Source of the DNA: Caprella mutica
Taxonomy: Eukaryota; Arthropoda; Malacostraca; Amphipoda; Caprellidae
DNA length: 64,000 nucleotides
Assembly: GCA_947561585.1 (NCBI GenBank)
Contig: CANNZV010000838.1
Span: forward strand, 1 to 64,000
Reading direction: 5' to 3'
A program made the translations under genes and the position numbers. This document shows, in pieces, positions 10,062 through 22,179 of the stretch (positions within the stretch are counted from its first letter, which is position 1; every line of letters begins with the position of its first letter). A model generated the notes under the pieces. The model saw only the letters and a program-made list of their open reading frames with translations, was not told the origin of the DNA and ran no database searches.

Positions 10062-10202
10062 TGATGTTTTTTCTTAGTTTGGTGCATAAATTTAGGTTTA
10101 TAGTTTATTATAGCTTTACCTATTAATAATTTTAACTTATTTCCTAACGATTTTGAATGTTATTTTTCAGTTTTATAGTATTAACCAAATGATAATTATT
10201 AG

Positions 10203-10372
10203 TAGGGTACGTTACGAATTATCGGTCAGTACTACATTTTCGGTCATTATAAAAGAAAAACAGTATGAAAATTATTATTATTAGATAGCACTGTGTACTA
10301 ATAATAATTTTTATATTGTCTTTTCTTATGACCGAAGATGTAGCACTGACCGATAATTCGTAACTTATCCTA
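10203..10372. mobile_element. Palindromic MITE, family B copy
   Basis: Begins TAGGGTACGTTACGAATTAT and ends with the inverted form GTAACTTATCCTA; TA borders both ends; arms carry TTTTCGGTCAT. Confidence 0.88.
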
Positions 10373-10373
10373 C

Positions 10374-10799
10374 TCAATTTAAATATATTTTTCTATTTTA
10401 TTAATATTGTAGCCTATTCGATTTCCGTACTGGTTATCATTTTAAATATTTATTGTTTTTGAGAGGTGAGATATTTGTATAAAAACGTTAATAAGGTATA
10501 ATACTTTTTGTAAAAAAATGTTTTTTAAATTTTATTTGGTTAAAACTAAAATTAAGAAATGGTTATTTTTCAAAATCCTAGTCTTGATTTTTTAAATGTA
10601 ATCAACATTGGAATTTATTGAGCATATTTAACTACAATTAATGATATACATAAACTCATCAAATATTTAACAATATACAGTTTATTGTATTATTGTAATA
10701 GGTGGAGGTAATCTATCACATTTCAATTCTTTTAATGTAAATTAAAATAAAATCTATTGCTTTGAAGAACATAAAAAAGTAATTAGTGGAATATACTCC
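10374..10799. other. AT-rich spacer
   Basis: Homopolymer-rich AT sequence without a recognisable feature. Confidence 0.4.
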
Positions 10800-10973
10800 T
10801 AGGGTTGTGACAATATGCTTTTAAATTCATAGAGCCTAAAAATATTATAGACGGAGAGAATTAGAGAGTATTGAATGGTTCTAAACCAGCGGTATATAAT
10901 ATTCGATACCATTTCATTTCGTATATGATATTATTTAGATCTATGATTTTAAACACATATTGTCACAACCCTA
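10800..10973. mobile_element. Palindromic MITE, family D copy 2
   Basis: TAGGGTTGTGACAATATG at the left and TTGTCACAACCCTA at the right. The interior (GACGGAGAGAATTA, CACCAGCGG in variant form) matches the copy at 54565. Confidence 0.88.
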
Positions 10974-11202
10974 GTAATGACGGTGGCGATACATTTTTAT
11001 TCGTCTGTATCTTAAACAGCTTATTTTAATTTAGTAAATATTTGATAGCTATACTGAATTTATCAACTAAATAAAATATTTATAGTTTGATTAAAGATAA
11101 TATAAATGATAGAGTAAATAAACCATATTATCAGATGCCTATTCAATGGCTTATTATTAAAAAATCATCAAAATATATTCATATAAAATCTATACATTGA
11201 CG

Positions 11203-11422
11203 TAGGGTAAGTTCCGAATTATCGGTCAGTTCCACATTTTCGGTCATATAAGAAAAAACGATAAAATAATAATTATTTCACTAGGATTGGTTGAGTAAAA
11301 TAAAAAAAAAACCACGTTGGTTGTTTTTACTCAACCAATCCTAGTGAAATAATTTTTATTATATCGTTTTTTCTTATATGACCCAAAATGTGGAACTGAC
11401 CGATAATTCGGAACTTACCCTA
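11203..11422. mobile_element. Palindromic MITE, family B copy with a different core
   Basis: TAGGGTAAGTTCCGAATTAT at the left and its inverted form at the right. The centre is a separate inverted pair, ACTAGGATTGGTTGAGTAAA. The inverted repeat continues outward past TA for seven more bases on each side (ATTGACG). Confidence 0.9.
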
Positions 11423-11630
11423 CGTCAATATATTTTATTTGTCATATTTTGATGATACATTACATAGTTAATTTTCATCTGATAATTGGACTTTACATTA
11501 TATTGTATAATAAAGAAATATTTTAATTGAATTTAATATGGAATATAAATTCATTTTCTTGAAAGCGCAACAAATTTCCTTTTTTATTATATTTATTCGA
11601 TCGATCGAGATATAATTTGATATAAATCAT

Positions 11631-11814
11631 TAAGGGTAAGTTACGAATTATCGAACAGTTCCACATTTTCGGTCATCAACTTAAACCCGATATTTTAATT
11701 GGTATCCATGATACCCGCAGGTAACATGGAAACTAACTTTAATTGTTACATTATATATATTTTTCAGATATATCCGAAACTGTGTAACTGTTCGATTATT
11801 CGTAACTTACTCTA
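11631..11814. mobile_element. Palindromic MITE, family B copy
   Basis: TAAGGGTAAGTTACGAATTA left end, inverted right end, decayed GGTATCCATGATACC core at about 11696-11736. Confidence 0.85.
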
Positions 11815-11822
11815 TATAGCTA

Positions 11823-12583
11823 TTAAATGCTTTAATATAATTTGATGTTGTATTCAGTGCCAGTGTTTATAATTATATAGCAATTAATTAAGGAATACTT
11901 TGTAAGGCTTATAAAACATTTCACTATATAAATATATATATATATAAATCAAACTCTACTAAAGACATTAACTGTAAGCCTATGTATTTAAATGAAGTGT
12001 AAAGTATCTATTTATACACCTTTATCATCCTGTTGTGATTGTACTTATTTACCATGGGAGAAGATTTAAAGCAATAGGTTTTAAACGAATTATTTTTAAT
12101 TAAGCAGTTATACCGCGTGAAATATTTTGTACAGAAAAAAAACGTACTTTTTATCAATATTTATTTGTTCCTCAGGACGTCATAAGAAGAGGTTTTTGAA
12201 CGAAAAATATTGTCTTAAAAAAAAAATATAAAAAAATATAAAAACAAACTTGAAAAAAATGACTATTATCATTATGATTATAATTTTTTATCAATTATGC
12301 CTCAAGAGGAAAAATGGGGACTTGTTATTTGGATATGATATGATTGTCTCGCGAGGGAAACTTATTTAATCCTTATATTTGAATGGGTGAACTTTTTCTG
12401 AATTTTGCTAGTCCATTTTTTTCAAAATCTGGTCTTTTTTGTTTAACAAAGTGTTAAAAATTAGAACAAGTTAATAACTACATGCCATAGCCTGAATGAA
12501 AATACATTTTTAAAGAAACAGAACATATTATTTTGCATGCCATTTTAATTTCAGTGAGAAGAGATTCTTAGGTATATAATTAC
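11823..12583. other. AT-rich spacer
   Basis: Contains (AT)n near 11930 and poly(A) stretches near 12210. No gene recognised. Confidence 0.4.
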
Positions 12584-12688
12584 TAGGATTGTGACAATAT
12601 GCTTTCAAAATCATAGAGACCATTTCATTTCATTTCGTCAATGATATTGTTAAGATCTATAATTTTATTGCATATTGTCACAACCCTA
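12584..12688. mobile_element. Palindromic MITE, family D copy 3 (short)
   Basis: TAGGATTGTGACAATATG left end and ATTGTCACAACCCTA right end, with a reduced centre. Confidence 0.85.
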
Positions 12689-12899
12689 TAGCAATTATGT
12701 GCCAAAGTGATTCGAAATATGAGTTTCAAATATCAAGGACCAGGGACCCGCTTGAAACATTTATTAAAGTTAAATAATCAAATCGAAGTAATTTAAAGTT
12801 TAACTATAATGTTATTTTAGTATAAATAATCCAAATAAATATTGGAAAATTGAAAGTTAACTCATAGTAATATGAATTCTCTTGGATTTCACGTTTTCT

Positions 12900-13800
12900 T
12901 CAGTGCCCGTTAAAATTTTTAAAAGAAAACTGCAATATATAGAAAACCATGACTATTCTTCAGGATGAACTCCTTTATTCATTCGAACAAGAACTGTTTC
13001 TTAGATATCAATTATTTAGCACCAAAATCTGATAAAATCATGCACAATATGATCATTATTGCTATAATAGATTTTTTGGTTAATTTCCAATTAGTCTCGT
13101 ATTAACTAATATATTTATACAAAATACAGTTCAATACAAAAACCCTGTCTACATTTCAGAGGATAAAAACACCTGCACAATGAGGCAACAATCAGAAAAA
13201 AAATAGGTATTGCACATGAAATAGATAGGCTGTGTTAACAGAAGCTCAAAATCGCAACATTGTGAATGAAATAGATTCTATTTCAGAAAATAGGTCATAC
13301 CATTGATATTGAACAACATATTTGTGAAAAAATTAAAGGAGAAGGAAATGTTCCTTTATTTCTGTTGAAGTGTGCTAAAGGAAAACAAATTCTTAAAATA
13401 AATGCAACAAATAATACATTTAAAAAATACGATTAAACAGTAATAAAAAAGAAATTAAGTGAAACATTTTAAACATCAGATAAAGCGTTAAAAAATTCGA
13501 AAATTGCATAACCCTTTCAATACTACTTTTGCCAATCAAAAATATAAATAACATATTTCTTATGATATTTATGAACTTCTGAATTATTGTTGTTGCATTA
13601 TATGCTGCAGAAAAAATAAATTATATCAATTTATTAAATTCTTTAATGCACCAAGATGTACTAATTTATAAAATTGATCAAAAATCTCGTTTGTTCCATC
13701 CTGAACGATTTAAATTAAAGAAAATTGACTTCATTATTTGGGAACAAATGGAACAAATATGAACAGGCTGAATCGAAATGGTTAAAAATACGGGTAAAGG
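12900..13800 (+). pseudogene. Possible decayed coding remnant
   Basis: Around 13300-13435 one plus-strand frame reads protein-like (Lys/Glu-rich, then a Leu/Cys-containing stretch) before stops accumulate. I recognise no family. It may be a transposon relic or chance in AT-rich DNA. Confidence 0.15.
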
Positions 13801-14545
13801 CTTCTTCGCACATTTTAGGGTTCCATCCGGTCCGTCTCCGGTCCGTCTCTTCTCAGTGATTCAGTGTCACTGAAAAATAACACCGTTACTTTAATTTCAA
13901 CGGACATATTCACACAGTACCGGCTCCTCTCAGGGATAAAAAATTACTGACCGGAGAAGGACCGGACGGATCACTGTCACGATGGCCTAGACTCAAGAGC
14001 TATTACACGTACTTGAACGGCCGTAGGAAGCCGGTTCACATTTATCTTTGAATCTGTTAATGCGATGAGCTATTATATACACGCTACGGCCTCGTCTGGC
14101 GTACGGCAGCCGTACGTCGAATTATAGTCCTGGCGAAAGTTCATCCGGCCGACCGTGGGTAAGAGTTCCTACGGGCGATTTGCTATTAAGCCCCTATTAC
14201 ACGTACCGGCTTCCTACGGCCAATCTGGCATACAGCGCCGAGCAAAAATTTTGGCGTCGGCCTAGGCTATTACACGTACTTGAACGGCCGTAGGAAGCCA
14301 GTTCAGTCTGGCTCTGAAAAAGTTTGAATTCAAAGATTTAAATCTTTAATGCGATGAGTTATTACACGCTATGACCTCGGCTGGCGTACGGCAAATATTT
14401 AATAGTCCTGGCGAAAGTTCATCTGGCCGGCCGTGGGTGAGTGTTCCTATGGCGGATTTGCTATTACACGGTCCGGTTTGGACGTACCTATGCTAGCGCC
14501 ACAAGCCAAATTGGCCGTAGGAAGCCGGTACGTGTAAAAGTGCCT
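13800..14545. mobile_element. Relatively GC-rich foldback element(s)
   Basis: CTATTACACGTACTTGAACG with GGCCGTAGGAAGCC occurs in direct orientation near 14002 and 14272, and inverted forms (GGCTTCCTACGGCC) near 14203. TCCGGTCCGTCTC repeats near 13828. Base composition departs sharply from the AT-rich surroundings, suggesting one or two nested foldback elements. Confidence 0.6.
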
Positions 14546-14960
14546 TTATATCTTCGACTGAGAGTGTCAAGTGTCGAAAATATACTTCCTCTTCTGTTGT
14601 TTATTAAATATTACAATTAAATAGAAAAATGTGGTGGGTACCATAGTTACTTATTGCATAAATTTAATTTTGCAGTCTTATCGCCTATTCCTCTCATGGT
14701 TTCTGTCAAAAAAATTTTTTGTTTGAACATTCTTACTTTCATTTCATTGGTAAAATATGTATAAAAATTGTAAATTAATTTAAAATAAGAAAAATCATCC
14801 AACTAATGTTATATTTTAATGGTAAATAACAAGTGTGTTATGCTATTTAATAAATCAATGCAAGTATTTCTATTAAATATCAATTTATTATATTTCAAGC
14901 ATCTTTATGATACCACATTGTTAATATTTAATAAAATAACAGAAGGGGAAGAATAGTTTA
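14546..14960. mobile_element. Family F element, copy 1
   Basis: Shares CTTCGACTGAGAGTGTC-like, ATATACTTCC, and ACAGAAGG-GAA blocks in the same order with the better preserved copy at 30493-30901. Its left end abuts the GC-rich foldback element. Confidence 0.6.
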
Positions 14961-15065
14961 AAAAATTGTGAAAAATAAAGTGTAGACTTGTTGAAATTTT
15001 AAGAAAAAAACATTTGAAAATTCTTAGAAGTTGGAAGATTCATTTAAAAAAAATGTTTTTTTCAG

Positions 15066-16408
15066 ATATACTATAGATATATTAAGGAAATATACTATAG
15101 ATATATTAAGGAAATATACTATAGATATATTAAGGAAATATACTATAGATATATTAAGAAAATATACTATAGATATATTATGGAAATATACTAGAGATAT
15201 ATTAAGGAAATATACTAGAGATATATTAAGGAAATATACTATAGATATATTAAGGAAATATACTAGAGATATATTAAGGAAATATACTATAGATATATTA
15301 AGGAAATATACTTAGATTATTTAGGAAATATACTATAGATATATTATGGAAATATACTATAGATATATTAAGGAAATATACTATAGATATATTAAGGAAA
15401 TATAATATAGATATATTATGGAAATATACTAGAGATATATTAAGGAAATATACTATAGATATATTAAGGAAATATACTATAGATATATTATGGAAATATA
15501 CTAGAGATATATTAAGGAAATATACTATAGATATATTAAGGAAATATACTAGAGATATATTAGGGAAATATACTAGAGATATATTAAGGAAATATACTAT
15601 AGATATATTAAGGAAATATACTATAGATATATTAAGGAAATATACTATAGATATATTATGGAAATATACTAGAGATATATTAAGGAAATATACTATAGAT
15701 ATATTAAGGAAATATACTAGAGATATATTAGGGAAATATACTAGAGATATATTAGGGAAATATACTATAGATTATTAAGGAAAAATACTAGAGATATATT
15801 AAGGAAATATACTAGAGATATATTAGGGAAATATACTAGAGATATATTAGGGAAATATACTATAGATTATTAAGGAAAAATACTAGAGATATATTAAGGA
15901 AATATATTAGAGATATATTAAGGAAATATACTAGAGATATATTAGGGAAATATACTAGAGATATATTAGGGAAATATACTATAGATTATTAAGGAAATAT
16001 ACTAGAGATATATTAAGGAAATATACTATAGATATATTAAGGAAATATATTAGAGATATATTAAGGAAATATATTAGAGATATATTAAGGAAATATATTA
16101 GAGATATATTAAGGAAATATACTATAGATATATTAAGGAAATATACTAGAGATATATTAAGGAAATATACTAGAGATATATTAAGGAAATATACTATAGA
16201 TATATTAAGGAAATATACTAGAGATATATTAAGGAAATATACTAGAGATATATTAAGGAAATATACTAGAGATATATTAAGGAAATATACTAGAGATATA
16301 TTAAGGAAATATACTATAGATATATTAAGGAAATATACTAGAGATATATTAAGGAAATATACTAGAGATATATTAAGGAAATATACTTAGATTATTGAGG
16401 AAATATCA
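15066..16408. repeat. 24-bp minisatellite
   Basis: About 56 copies of ATATACTATAGATATATTAA plus GGAA, with interspersed CTAGAG variants and a few 22-23-bp units. The open frame over 15031-15315 is produced by the period. Confidence 0.95.
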
Positions 16409-16472
16409 TTATTATAAATTTTATTTGATTTAAATCATTGCAAAATAATTACGAAAAAAATAACTCTATAAA

Positions 16473-18118
16473 ATGAGCAGTTTTATTAATAAAATTAGCA
16501 GTTTTATTAATAAAATTAGCAGTTTTATTAATAAAATTAGCAGTTCTATTCATAAAACGAGCAGTTCTATTCATAAAATGAGCAGTTCTATTCATAAAAT
16601 GAGCAGTTCTATTCATAAAATGAGCAGTTCTGTTCATAAAATGAGCAGTTCTGTTCATAAAATGAGCAGTTCTATTCATAAAATGAGCAGTTCTATTCAT
16701 AAAATGAGCAGTTCTATTCATAAAATGAGCAGTTCTATTCATAAAAAAGCAGTTCTATTCATAAAATGAGCAGTTCTATTCATAAAAAAGCAGTTCTATT
16801 CATAAAATGAGCAGTTCTATTCATAAAATGAGCAGTTCTATTCATAAAATGAGCAGTTCTATTCATAAAAAAGCAGTTCTATTCATAAAATGAGCAGTTC
16901 TGTTCATAAAAAAGCAGTTCTATTCATAAAATGAGCAGTTCTATTCATAAAAAAGCAGTTCTATTCATAAAATGAGCAGTTCTATTCATAAAATGAGCAG
17001 TTCTATTCATAAAATGAGCAGTTCTATTCATAAAATGAGCAGTTCTATTCATAAAAAAGCAGTTCTGTTCATAAAATGAGCAGTTCTATTCATAAAATGA
17101 TCAGTTCTATGCATAAAATGAGCAGTTCTATTCATAAAAAAGCAGTTCTATTCATAAAATGAGCAGTTCTATTCATAAAAAAGCAGTTCTATTCATAAAA
17201 TGAGCAGTTCTATGCATAAAATGAGCAGTTCTATTCATGAAATGAGCAGTTCTATTCATAAAATGAGCAGTTCTATTCATAAAAAAGCAGTTCTATTCAT
17301 AAAATGAGCAGTTCTGTTCATAAAAAAGCAGTTCTATTCATAAAATGAGCAGTTCTATTCATAAAATGAGCAGTTCTGTTCATAAAATGAGCAGTTCTAT
17401 TCATAAAATGAGCAGTTCTATTCATGAAATGAGCAGTCCTATTCATAAAATGAGCAGTTCTATTCATAATATAGGCAGTTCTATTCATAATATAGGCAGT
17501 TCTATTCATAAAATGAGCAGTTCTATTCATAAAAAAGCAGTTCTATTCATAAAATGAGCAGTTCTGTTCATAAAATGAGCAGTTCTATTCATGAAATGAG
17601 CAGTTCTATTCATAAAATGAGCAGTTCTATTCATAAAATGAGCAGTTCTATTCATAAAATGAGCAGTTCTATTCATAAAATGAGCAGTTCTATTCATAAA
17701 ATGAGCAGTTCTATTCATAAAAAAGCAGTTCTATTCATAAAATGAGCAGTTCTGTTCATAAAATGAGCAGTTCTGTTCATAAAATGAGCAGTTCTATTCA
17801 TGAAATGAGCAGTTCTATTCATAAAATGAGCAGTTCTATTCATAAAAAAGCAGTTCTATTCATAAAATGAGCAGTTCTGTTCATAAAAAAGCAGTTCTAT
17901 TCATAAAATGAGCAGTTCTATTCATAAAAAAGCAGTTCTATTCATAAAATGAGCAGTTCTATTCATAAAATGAGCAGTTCTATTCATAAAATGAGCAGTT
18001 CTATTCATAAAATGAGCAGTTCTATTCATAAAATGAGCAGTTCTATTCATAAAATGAGCAGTTCTATTCATAAAATGAGCAGTTCTATTCAGAAAATGAG
18101 CAGTTCTATTCATAAAAT
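16473..18118. repeat. 21/20-bp minisatellite
   Basis: About 79 copies of AGCAGTTCTATTCATAAAATG, alternating with a 20-bp form in which ATG becomes AA. The mix of 20- and 21-bp units produces blocks that are themselves repeated, so it has a higher-order pattern. ORFs on both strands are by-products. Confidence 0.96.
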
Positions 18119-19115
18119 CAAGACTTGAGCGACAAAAGATAGAATAGAACTATAAAATATTGTGCATAAAAATTAATGCAATGTAATTACAATGTGTAAA
18201 TCGATGCTAAAATAATTAAGGAAAATTACCTATCTTAAAAATGGACTACAATCATTAATTTGAAATTTTCCTAGAAAATTTGTAGCGTTTCTAGTATTTA
18301 CGCAATGATTCTGAAGTATCCTGATTCGGTAATTATTTTTTAATAAATTATTATTAATTTATCTTGGTGTGTGGCCCATTTCTAACCTTTTCTGCTATTT
18401 TTGTTTGTAAGCTTCATTTCAATTTTAAACTAAATTCTTTCGGTCCTCACCAGGTGATGCTTTTTTTTTGGTATTTTTTCGGGAACAGGTAGATAGACGG
18501 CACAGGAATAATGAGTATAGATTTAAAACATTAAAACTTTAAGTTGTTATATAGAAATGTGTGGTTGGACCTAGTGCCTTTTAAACTTTGTGCTATTATC
18601 AATATTGAACAGTTTTTGCGAGTGAATAATAGCTGAAGTTAGTGCTTTGAATTCCTTCATTTCTTTCGTAAAGTTATTTAATTGTGATGATCCTAGTTCT
18701 AATATTTCTCTGTTCCCTATAGTCATTAAAAGCAAAGGTACTAAAGAACGTTATTTGGTGATTAATTATATATGGTGTACGGTGTACTGAACAAACTTGT
18801 CAATTGGTAGAGAAACCCTCTATGCTCTGAAAACAGGACAACACTGTAAGTACTGTATAAATTATTATTCTTGGTTAAATGCATTGCTAGTTTTGAATGT
18901 ATAAGGTTTATTTTTTTATTGTGAGTTTGTTTTTCTTTTTACATTTTTTAATTTAGGCTTAAAATTTGCAGAACGCATTAATTTTTGTTCATTTTTAATA
19001 ATCGTTGTATTTACGGTTCGGTTTTGGTCTCCCTACAGGTTGTGTAGCGAAGCTGATAGGGTTGCCGATCTGATGTGTATTTTTGAGGATTAGTTCACTG
19101 AGGGTGAATTGCAGT
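18119..19115. other. Spacer, unique sequence
   Basis: Non-repetitive, moderately AT-rich. No coding potential or RNA gene recognised. Confidence 0.4.
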
Positions 19116-19243
19116 ACCTATACTGATTGAGCCTACCTATACTGATTGAGCCTACCTATACTGATTGAGCCTACCTATACTGATTGAGCCTACCTATACT
19201 GATTGAGCCTACCTATACTGATTGAGCCTACTTACCTATACTG
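19116..19243. repeat. 19-bp tandem repeat
   Basis: About seven near-identical copies of ACCTATACTGATTGAGCCT, suggesting recent expansion. Confidence 0.95.
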
Positions 19244-20348
19244 AAGTCTGCAGTGGTGGATATCTGCGGTGCACTGTGTTTTCAGTACGCAGAGCGGAGT
19301 GTTTTTAATAGTTGGAGACTTTATTAATTATTGTTTGTGTTCTTTAGGATTTCCAATCAATGCGTATTGAATATCTATTAACATGTTTATATAGAATATA
19401 TTATTGGTAAGACCGTGTGAGAACTCACACCAGCTTGCCGTTGTTTCTGTGCGTGTCTTCCTTTTCACAGTAACAACTGACTATGACTGCCTGACGTTTT
19501 TTTTTTTGACACTAGACTTTCTTTTTATAGCCATATTGTGTGTAATTTCCTAATTTCCATGTGCCTCCGTTTTCCCATTAATTGGTTCACTACTGGCGTA
19601 CTTTTAAATTTGTGGTTGATTATAGTTGTTGAGTTTGTGCGTCAGTAGTGCTGTTTAACTTTATTCCGTTCAGAGTTTATAAACATTTTTGTATATTAAG
19701 TTTAACTATATTTAGCGTTCAATATTTCCTCTTTGGTAAATATTGCCGTATTCCTGTCTTTATTTTTTTGTACTATATTTCCTAAATACACTAATCAATG
19801 ATAATGGTAGTTTTTCTAATCCGATTGAGAGCTCCTATAATTAATGATTTAATTAGCCAGTTGTTACGTTTTAAATAGTGGAAAAAAACTGAGAACATTA
19901 GCTTTGAGATTCAGTCTTAGTTTTCACGTTCAGTGCCACTACAATTCAGATTATTAACTGACGATTATTTTTTAGGATTGAAGAAAGTATTTATACTGAT
20001 AATGTAATATCTTAAAATACAACATCGAATGTTAATTTGCATCTACACATTAATATTAATTATCGTATTTTTACATTTAAAAAATTAGTTTGGTTAAAAC
20101 TACATTAAACAAGGGTTCAATTAATTTTGGATAACTGTTCATTGGAATTAATTATAAAAAAATCAGTCTTGCATTAATTACAACTGTTTGAAGTTATTTG
20201 GATAAGCATAGGCTATGTTTATATAATATATTTTTTAAATTTTTTGTAACACTTGATTTCTACATTTTTTAATGTAACACTTCCGATTGTAACGAATGGA
20301 CTTCATTGAACAAACCAATTTTATGGTAACAGATTACTAGGAGATAAC
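19244..20348. other. Spacer, unique sequence
   Basis: No gene or element recognised. Confidence 0.4.
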
Positions 20349-20642
20349 AGTATCACGGGTAACTCAAATACTATTACCAAGTACCATATCACAGGTAACT
20401 CAAGTACTATTACCAAGTACCATATCACGGGTAACTCAAATACTCTTACCAATTAGCGTATCACGGGTAACTCAAATACTATTACCAATTACCGTATCAT
20501 GGGTAACTCAAATACTCTTACCAATTACAGTATCACGGGTAACTCAAATACTCTTACCAATTACAGTATCACTAGTAACTCGAATACTATTACCAATTAT
20601 TGTATCACGGGTAACTCAAATACTATTACCAATTACCGTAGA
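20349..20642. repeat. 36-bp tandem repeat
   Basis: About eight copies around TATCACGGGTAACTCAAATA and CTATTACCAATTAC. Confidence 0.92.
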
Positions 20643-21210
20643 CTTTTAAACATTATTTACACTATCACAATTATTTAAATGTTATCAGATAATTCCACCA
20701 AAGCGTAGAGTATGCAATAAATTTCTAATTGTAACACAACTTACTTATCGAATAATGAATAACGTATATAAATTTCGTTACATAAGTAGCATACGAATTA
20801 AAAAGAAAAATAGAAAATACTGATAATTTGACATAAATCATATAAAATAAAAAATAATTGAATGATAAATTTCCCGATGATTTTAACAAATTATAGTTAG
20901 TTGAAGACTACTATTCTTACATTGCCATGGTACGCTATTAATAATAACATGATATATTGCATTATAATATTAATCACTAGAAAAACCATTGGTTAAATCA
21001 AGGTTAAGCATTTGATAATATTTCTTAACATTATATCAATACGTACCACCGAACAGAAGGGGTGTAACGTAACAGCGACAGGTTTTAGATAGTGACAGTG
21101 ACTCAGCACTTTTTAGCTGCCTTAATTGCGCGCGAAAATGAATTAGATTTTTATGTTTAGTTATTATGAAAAACACATGGTGGTATATTGCGCTATTAAT
21201 CGGCCCTGCG
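20643..21210. other. AT-rich spacer
   Basis: No feature recognised. A small patch at 21040-21140 is less AT-rich. Confidence 0.4.
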
Positions 21211-21703
21211 TGACTGTGAATGAGTGATACTGTAAATGAGTGAGACTGTAAATGAGTGAGACTGTAAATGAGTGATACTGTAAATGAGTGAGACTGTAAA
21301 TGAGTGAGATTGTAAATGAGTGAGACTGTAAATGAGTGAGACTGTAAATAAGTGAGACTGTAAATGAGTGTGACTGTAAATGAGTGTGACTGTAAATGAG
21401 TGAGACTGTAAATGAGTGAGACTGTAAATGAGTGATACTGTAAATAAGTGAAACTGTAAATAAGTGTGACTGTAAATGAGTGATACTGTAAATAAGTGAT
21501 ACTGTAAATAAGTGAGACTGTAAATGAGTGAGACTGTAAATGAGTGAGACTGTAAATAAGTGTGACTGTAAATAAGTGTGACTGTAAATGAGTGAGACTG
21601 TAAATGAGTGAGACTGTAAATGAGTGAGACTGTAAATGAGTGAGACTGTAAATGAGTGAGACTGTAAATGAGTGATACTGTAAATGAGTGACTTTAAATG
21701 AGT
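21211..21703. repeat. 16-bp minisatellite
   Basis: About 31 copies of GAGACTGTAAATGAGT with GATACT and GTGACT variants. The reverse ORF over it is an artefact. Confidence 0.96.
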
Positions 21704-22179
21704 CTCTGGGTTAAATTTCACTTCAAAATGTTCCTATTTATTACCCTATTTAAGATAATTATTCATTAATAAGTGTTTTTCTTTCCCATTCACAAAATAG
21801 AGTTATATTTAATATATACGTTAATCCTACAGCTTGTGTATTACTCCGTAATAATACCATTCAATTGTTAGTACTTCATACGGGTAATATACAGATAGCA
21901 GAGTAGGTTAATTACATGTTTTAAATTATAAATAAATTTTTACATTTATGTACTGAATAAAAGGTTCAAACTTTAAAGAGAAATTGGTTCATCAGTGTAT
22001 TTACCTACATTTAAATGATAATTCTGTATGTAAGGATGACAGAATAAATGTTATATAATGCATTGCACATTCAATAAATATTACGTAATGTGATGGCGAA
22101 TATTAACGGATGTTATCATGGGTGTTCATAAGTTTTTGTCGCCCATTAGTGTTAGGTACACAAAATTAGACATTTAATG
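21704..22179. other. AT-rich spacer
   Basis: No feature recognised. Confidence 0.4.

Noticed and set aside
16449..18113. Several 60-100-codon ORFs on both strands
   Set aside because: By-products of the 21-bp repeat; frames break wherever a 20-bp unit occurs.
20349..20642. CRISPR-like repeat with 36-bp period
   Set aside because: The intervals between conserved blocks are also repeated, so there are no spacers.
21164..21721. 185-codon reverse ORF
   Set aside because: The 16-bp repeat cycles through all frames every 48 bases without a stop; there is no domain.
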